A DNA stretch of 62,776 nt, taken from contig NMRA01000280.1 of the NCBI GenBank assembly GCA_002633005.1, positions 408,285 to 471,060 on the forward strand. Reading direction: 5' to 3'. The position numbers and the translations under genes were made by a program. Below, one piece after another: positions 58,878-62,776 of the stretch. The notes beneath the pieces were generated by a model. It was not told the origin of the DNA, did not search any database, and saw nothing but the letters and a program-made list of their open reading frames with translations. Source of the DNA: Phoronis australis. Taxonomy: Eukaryota > Phoronida > Phoronidae. How positions within the stretch are numbered: the first letter of the stretch is position 1; each line of letters begins with the position of its first letter.

Positions 58878-61493
58878 ATGCCGCCAAGAGCGCAGTTGGT
58901 GTTCCTATTTCTCTCCCTGGCTCCACCTAGTGTCCAAAGTTGGAACAGGCAGTCGTCTTCATGGTCCAACTGTTCATTAACACAAGACTACGAAGATGTC
59001 ATATTTGATTGTACAGGGAAGGGTCTTTCCACCATACCGAGAAATCTTCCGAGCAATGCAACAGTCTTGATACTGAGACGCAACAGCATCACATCGATAC
59101 CGGCGAACATTTTCGGTAAAATGACTAAGTTAAGGTTGCTAGACATTTCAAATAACAATAAAACGATTTCTTTGGATCACAACAGTCTGCGAGGACTGGT
59201 CAACTTGAGAACGCTGACTCTTCAAAACGTCGCTGGCCTTTCTCTGGGATGTGGAGAATCTCGACCTTTCCGACACGTGCCATTTCTCGAAAACTTGAAC
59301 TTGAAGGACACCGACAATTTTGACTCCGACTGTCTGAACAATGCATTATATGACTTGTCTAACCTACGAACCTTTGCTGTACCCTGGCCAGTTTCCCCTT
59401 TACCTGATAATTTTTCTTTTCTCAAGTCTTTGGACGTTTTAGACTTGTCAAGATCAACGTTGAATCTGACTTTCGACACTTTTAAAGCATTGTCAAATCT
59501 TTCAGTTTCGCGATTATCTTTACAGAAGGTTGATGTTCCTCTATTTTCTGACATGAACACTTTAGATCCTGTTTTGCCCACTTTGAGAGTACTGGATCTG
59601 ACATGCACTGCCTTTCCAGCAAAAACTAATATATTTTCGCCTTTTATTACTGGTTTACAAAATTCGAGCTTGCATACCCTAATTTTAGATAAAGTACACA
59701 GCGGCGACGGCGTGAACCCAGTCGTATCAGCTGAACAGTTTCAACCATTGAAAAATGTCCCTTTAAAAGCACTGTCTCTGAGGCAAAATTCAATAACTAC
59801 GTATAATCCTTTTTTGCGTTACTTACGACATTTGGAGTATTTAAACTTGGATTACAATGTATTTATACCTACTCCAATGACGCATAACCAGGCATTCAAA
59901 CTTTTTATTGATGTTTTGGCGACAAAGCATCTTAAAGAGGTTAGTATTTCAAACATGAACTGGCACATAAGAGATATGTACTTGTGCGATCAACAAAATC
60001 CTTTATTTCATGGCAATTTTGGTAATGATGAAGAAGGCAAAACTTCGTTTAACCTGCATTCGCTTCATGGAAATTCTGGTTTTGTGATAAAAGGTTACTT
60101 GTCAGTGGAAGTACTTCACCTCTCAAACATTGGAGTGATGTTTTACGACACAAAAAAATTATTCATAAACGTGTCTGACATAATTGTAGGGCAACACACC
60201 AAGTCTGCGCGATATCAACTTACGAATTATGTGAGGTTTCTCAATCTTTCTCATAATTTCATCGGCAGAATTGAGACTGTGTTTTACGGCCTAGACTCGT
60301 TACGAATTGTGGACATCAGCCATAACAAATTAGAGCACGTTCACTCACTGTTATTTAGAAATATTTTGAAATTAGAGAAACTTTTTATCTCTAACAACAG
60401 GATCGGTTTATTTACAAGTCCCGAGGAATTAGCGACAACTTTCAGTCATCTTTCTGCAATAGAGCTAATTGATTTGTCGGCCAACCAACTAACAACTGTT
60501 ACCAGTGGAATGTTTGAAAACTGTTTGCGTTTACACACAGTACTGTTACAAAGAAATAACATTGCAGTCGTCGATGCCACGTTCAAGAAATTACCATTCA
60601 TTAAGCTCATGGACCTCGGGCATAACTATATTAAGAAGTTCTCTTTTGAACAAGTAGAGGATCTCAAAAAGTCGAACTTGACCTTGCGGTTAACTGGTAA
60701 CTTGGGTTTTGAGTGTTCGTGCAAGACTGTTGATTTTATTACATGGATTCAGGCACCTGGAACTTCCAGTAACGTTATTGAGAATAAAAAGGACCTCAAA
60801 TGCGCAAGTCCAGACGGAACCCATCAGCGGGTTGTGGAAGTTAGTCTGCAGGGTCTTGGCTTGTACTGTGTACAGAACGCTCTCATCATATCATCCGCAG
60901 TAGTGTCCGCTATGGGCATATGCGTTGCAGTAGTGATCTGGAGACATAAGTGGACAATCAAATACTGGATGTATCTCTTGAAACTCAGGAGACGAGGCAT
61001 ACAAGTTAGGGACCGAATAAGGCCACGCCACGCCTATATCTCTGCCACCGATGATGATTTGGAGAAAGCCAACATGATCTTTCAACAAATAGAAGACAAA
61101 CTCGGAGAGAATTCTGTGTTTTGGAAGCACAGAGACACGGTACCCGGCAGAAGTACTTTTGATGAAATATTCCGTGGAGTTGAAGAAAGTCGGAAAGTCA
61201 TTCTCTGTATAACACAATCGTATTCCACTTGTACTGACCAAAACTTTGAAGTTGAAATGAGTTTTGCACGTGGTAAAGGTTTCATTATCCCTGTACTGAT
61301 TGGTGACGTTCCATTAGAGCGGTTGCCAAGACCGCTACGCCGTCTTCTTCGAGACGATATCTACTTAGAGTGGCCAAATAATGTTGCCGAAATGCCAAAT
61401 TTCTGGGTATCACTACACGAAGCAGTCATGACGCAAAAAGGGGTGATCATCAGAAAAAACGGTAGGATTTTCTATTTATATGAAGATAAATAA
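58878..61493 (+). CDS. Toll-like receptor, single coding exon
   Basis: An 871-residue innate immune receptor of the single-cysteine-cluster (vertebrate-like) TLR type. The ATG at 58878 opens a signal peptide (1-21, to VQS). The sequence GTTTCAG just before it (ending 58868) looks like a splice acceptor, so a 5'-UTR intron is likely. Leucine-rich repeats fill about 45-605 (for example VRFLNLSHNFIGRIETVFY and LRIVDISHNKLEHV), followed by an LRR C-terminal cap starting at C613/C615. The transmembrane helix is about 668-688 and the TIR domain about 718-852. TIR box 2 is intact (RDTVPGRS, 752-759) and box 3 FW is at 842-843, but box 1 reads RHAYISATDDD instead of the usual YDAFISY. Signalling through MyD88-like adaptors is expected from the family; the ligand is unknown. 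No other TLR is in the window. Confidence 0.93.
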   Translation: MPPRAQLVFLFLSLAPPSVQSWNRQSSSWSNCSLTQDYEDVIFDCTGKGLSTIPRNLPSNATVLILRRNSITSIPANIFGKMTKLRLLDISNNNKTISLDHNSLRGLVNLRTLTLQNVAGLSLGCGESRPFRHVPFLENLNLKDTDNFDSDCLNNALYDLSNLRTFAVPWPVSPLPDNFSFLKSLDVLDLSRSTLNLTFDTFKALSNLSVSRLSLQKVDVPLFSDMNTLDPVLPTLRVLDLTCTAFPAKTNIFSPFITGLQNSSLHTLILDKVHSGDGVNPVVSAEQFQPLKNVPLKALSLRQNSITTYNPFLRYLRHLEYLNLDYNVFIPTPMTHNQAFKLFIDVLATKHLKEVSISNMNWHIRDMYLCDQQNPLFHGNFGNDEEGKTSFNLHSLHGNSGFVIKGYLSVEVLHLSNIGVMFYDTKKLFINVSDIIVGQHTKSARYQLTNYVRFLNLSHNFIGRIETVFYGLDSLRIVDISHNKLEHVHSLLFRNILKLEKLFISNNRIGLFTSPEELATTFSHLSAIELIDLSANQLTTVTSGMFENCLRLHTVLLQRNNIAVVDATFKKLPFIKLMDLGHNYIKKFSFEQVEDLKKSNLTLRLTGNLGFECSCKTVDFITWIQAPGTSSNVIENKKDLKCASPDGTHQRVVEVSLQGLGLYCVQNALIISSAVVSAMGICVAVVIWRHKWTIKYWMYLLKLRRRGIQVRDRIRPRHAYISATDDDLEKANMIFQQIEDKLGENSVFWKHRDTVPGRSTFDEIFRGVEESRKVILCITQSYSTCTDQNFEVEMSFARGKGFIIPVLIGDVPLERLPRPLRRLLRDDIYLEWPNNVAEMPNFWVSLHEAVMTQKGVIIRKNGRIFYLYEDK

Positions 61494-62739
61494 CCCATTC
61501 TGTTCCCGTATGAACGTACTGTTGCTTTAAGCTGGGTTGCGCTCCATAGATTGCAAGACATTCACTTGCACCAGCGACGAAAATTTTTCGTTTATGGAAC
61601 AGAAACACTGAATTGAGTTCAGTGGCATAATGCAACACCCCAACTTCGTCGAACCGAATCACTTCATTGGCCGCCATTTTGCAGGCCCGGCAATGAGGGC
61701 TAATAAGCTCCCAAACACAAACGCGACACTCGTTTTTCATACAGGTGATTTTGCGAGGTCTTACGAGATCTCGCTTTTCTCGCGCGAAACTAGGCCCTTA
61801 ATGAGTGCAAGGATCTCACTCACCTCGAGTTTAAATGTTAATGTTCTTGTTTGAGGGCGCTTCTGCACGATGTCCCGAAACACTTATTACATAAAATTTA
61901 CAATAACTGACATATTAAAATAATATATTATAACGTTATCGGAAAGTGGTCTTTAAAAATGAACATTATATATCAGGATGCCCAATCTCCTACGATCCCC
62001 CGGTTACCCGTCAAAAATCTGCGAGCATGCCCTCGGAACTTGCTGATAATATTTCGTTTTGATAAACAAATTCGTTGGTTTCTATTTTACTTGTTTATGT
62101 GTCTACGAAAATCGATAGATTCATAGATGATTTTTGACAATTAGAAGCTAATCTTGTAAGAATTGGTGATATGTCAATGAATTTAATTGCAGCCTAAAGT
62201 TGGAAAAACTATGTAATCCGATCCACAAATTGTAAAGTACACTTTGAAGATTTTTGCCTACCTAAAATAACTCTTAAAGACATAATGATTGATGAAATTC
62301 AGACTCACAAACTGCAGATCGAAAAAAGTTTTAAAAGTCCTTAAATAAATAAAATAGAAAGGAGTATTTGCATGGCTCACTTTTACATGAGCAAATGTTG
62401 GTAACTAAAAACACACTTTTAATTCATTGCAAGGCGCTGCTGGTTTAGGATCCTTTTCCTGTTGCGTTGTTTTGTCACGGCTTGTTATTTTCTTTCAGGA
62501 AACGTTTTCTTCTACGGAGATTAGATACACTCGCCCCGACAAACGGAATGCGTTTACTAAACCTGGGTTGCTATCTGTGAGCGCAAGAATCTGAAAACAG
62601 TGTGAGCCTTCGCAAGATATCACTATGCAAGAATAATGTGACCACACATACAGCTTTTCTCGCGAGTGTTTTGCGTCTTCGAAGGGCTGTCCTGTACTTA
62701 CCTTCCACTGTGAAATGGATAGACTCTGATAGCATATTA
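61494..62739. other. 3' flank of the TLR gene, nothing recognised
   Basis: AT-rich. No clear AATAAA lies within the first 300 bases after the stop. A 74-codon frame at 61630-61854 has no recognised domain. Confidence 0.5.
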
Positions 62740-62776
62740 TATATGTGTGTGTGTGTGTGTGTTTGTGTGTGTGTGT
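62740..62776. repeat. (GT)n microsatellite
   Basis: GT/TG run at the right edge of the window. Confidence 0.95.

Noticed and set aside
1-62776. CRISPR array, bacterial operon or prophage
   Set aside because: No regularly spaced repeats, no operon-like gene packing, and introns, LINEs and animal domains throughout.

Overview
The window is animal nuclear DNA: AT-rich, gene-poor, intron-containing and full of transposon debris. The coding content (a single-exon Toll-like receptor, a GSKIP homologue, a rhodopsin-like receptor, and LDLa and TIR domains) suggests a marine invertebrate, most likely an invertebrate deuterostome such as a hemichordate, amphioxus or echinoderm. The species cannot be fixed from the sequence. 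Two single N bases mark assembly joins.

Layout. A small two-exon GSKIP homologue lies at 805-3579 (+). An intronless, atypical 7TM receptor lies at 5303-6820 (-). Then come two copies of a seven-exon minus-strand gene, copy A at 9302-16879 and copy B at 23677-33628. Joining the exons by eye gives matching phases at every junction, identical exon lengths in both copies, and an uninterrupted protein of 1105 residues in each. It reads as a type II membrane protein: short cytoplasmic tail, one transmembrane helix, one LDL-receptor class A module, and then a long extracellular part resembling the bacterial VioB/RebD/StaD family, including its ferritin-like domain. This is the most unusual item in the window.

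The two copies sit in a large, imperfect segmental duplication (about 8.6-17.8 kb against 23.0-36.9 kb, with more matching blocks to the left). Unit A also holds the GSKIP and receptor genes, which unit B lacks. Unit B has gained at least four insertions: a CR1/L2-like LINE in intron 5, a 192-bp retroposed fragment in intron 4 with an 8-bp target duplication, an L1/Tx1-like LINE upstream of the gene, and a TTAA-flanked MITE nested inside that LINE. The copies differ most in the LDLa exon and least in the ferritin-like exons.

From about 37 to 58 kb the DNA is mostly transposon fragments and unassigned sequence. It contains LINE endonuclease and RNase H pieces, Ty3/gypsy gag, several MITE families, and a tRNA-like SINE head. 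One possible THAP first exon with an ETS/E2F/CCAAT-like promoter lies at about 49.8-50.0 kb. A 615-bp block repeated on both sides of an N at 43298 looks like two alleles assembled in tandem. At the right end a Toll-like receptor with an 871-codon single coding exon lies at 58878-61493 (+), just downstream of two TTAA MITEs that carry CArG-type and DR1-type motifs.
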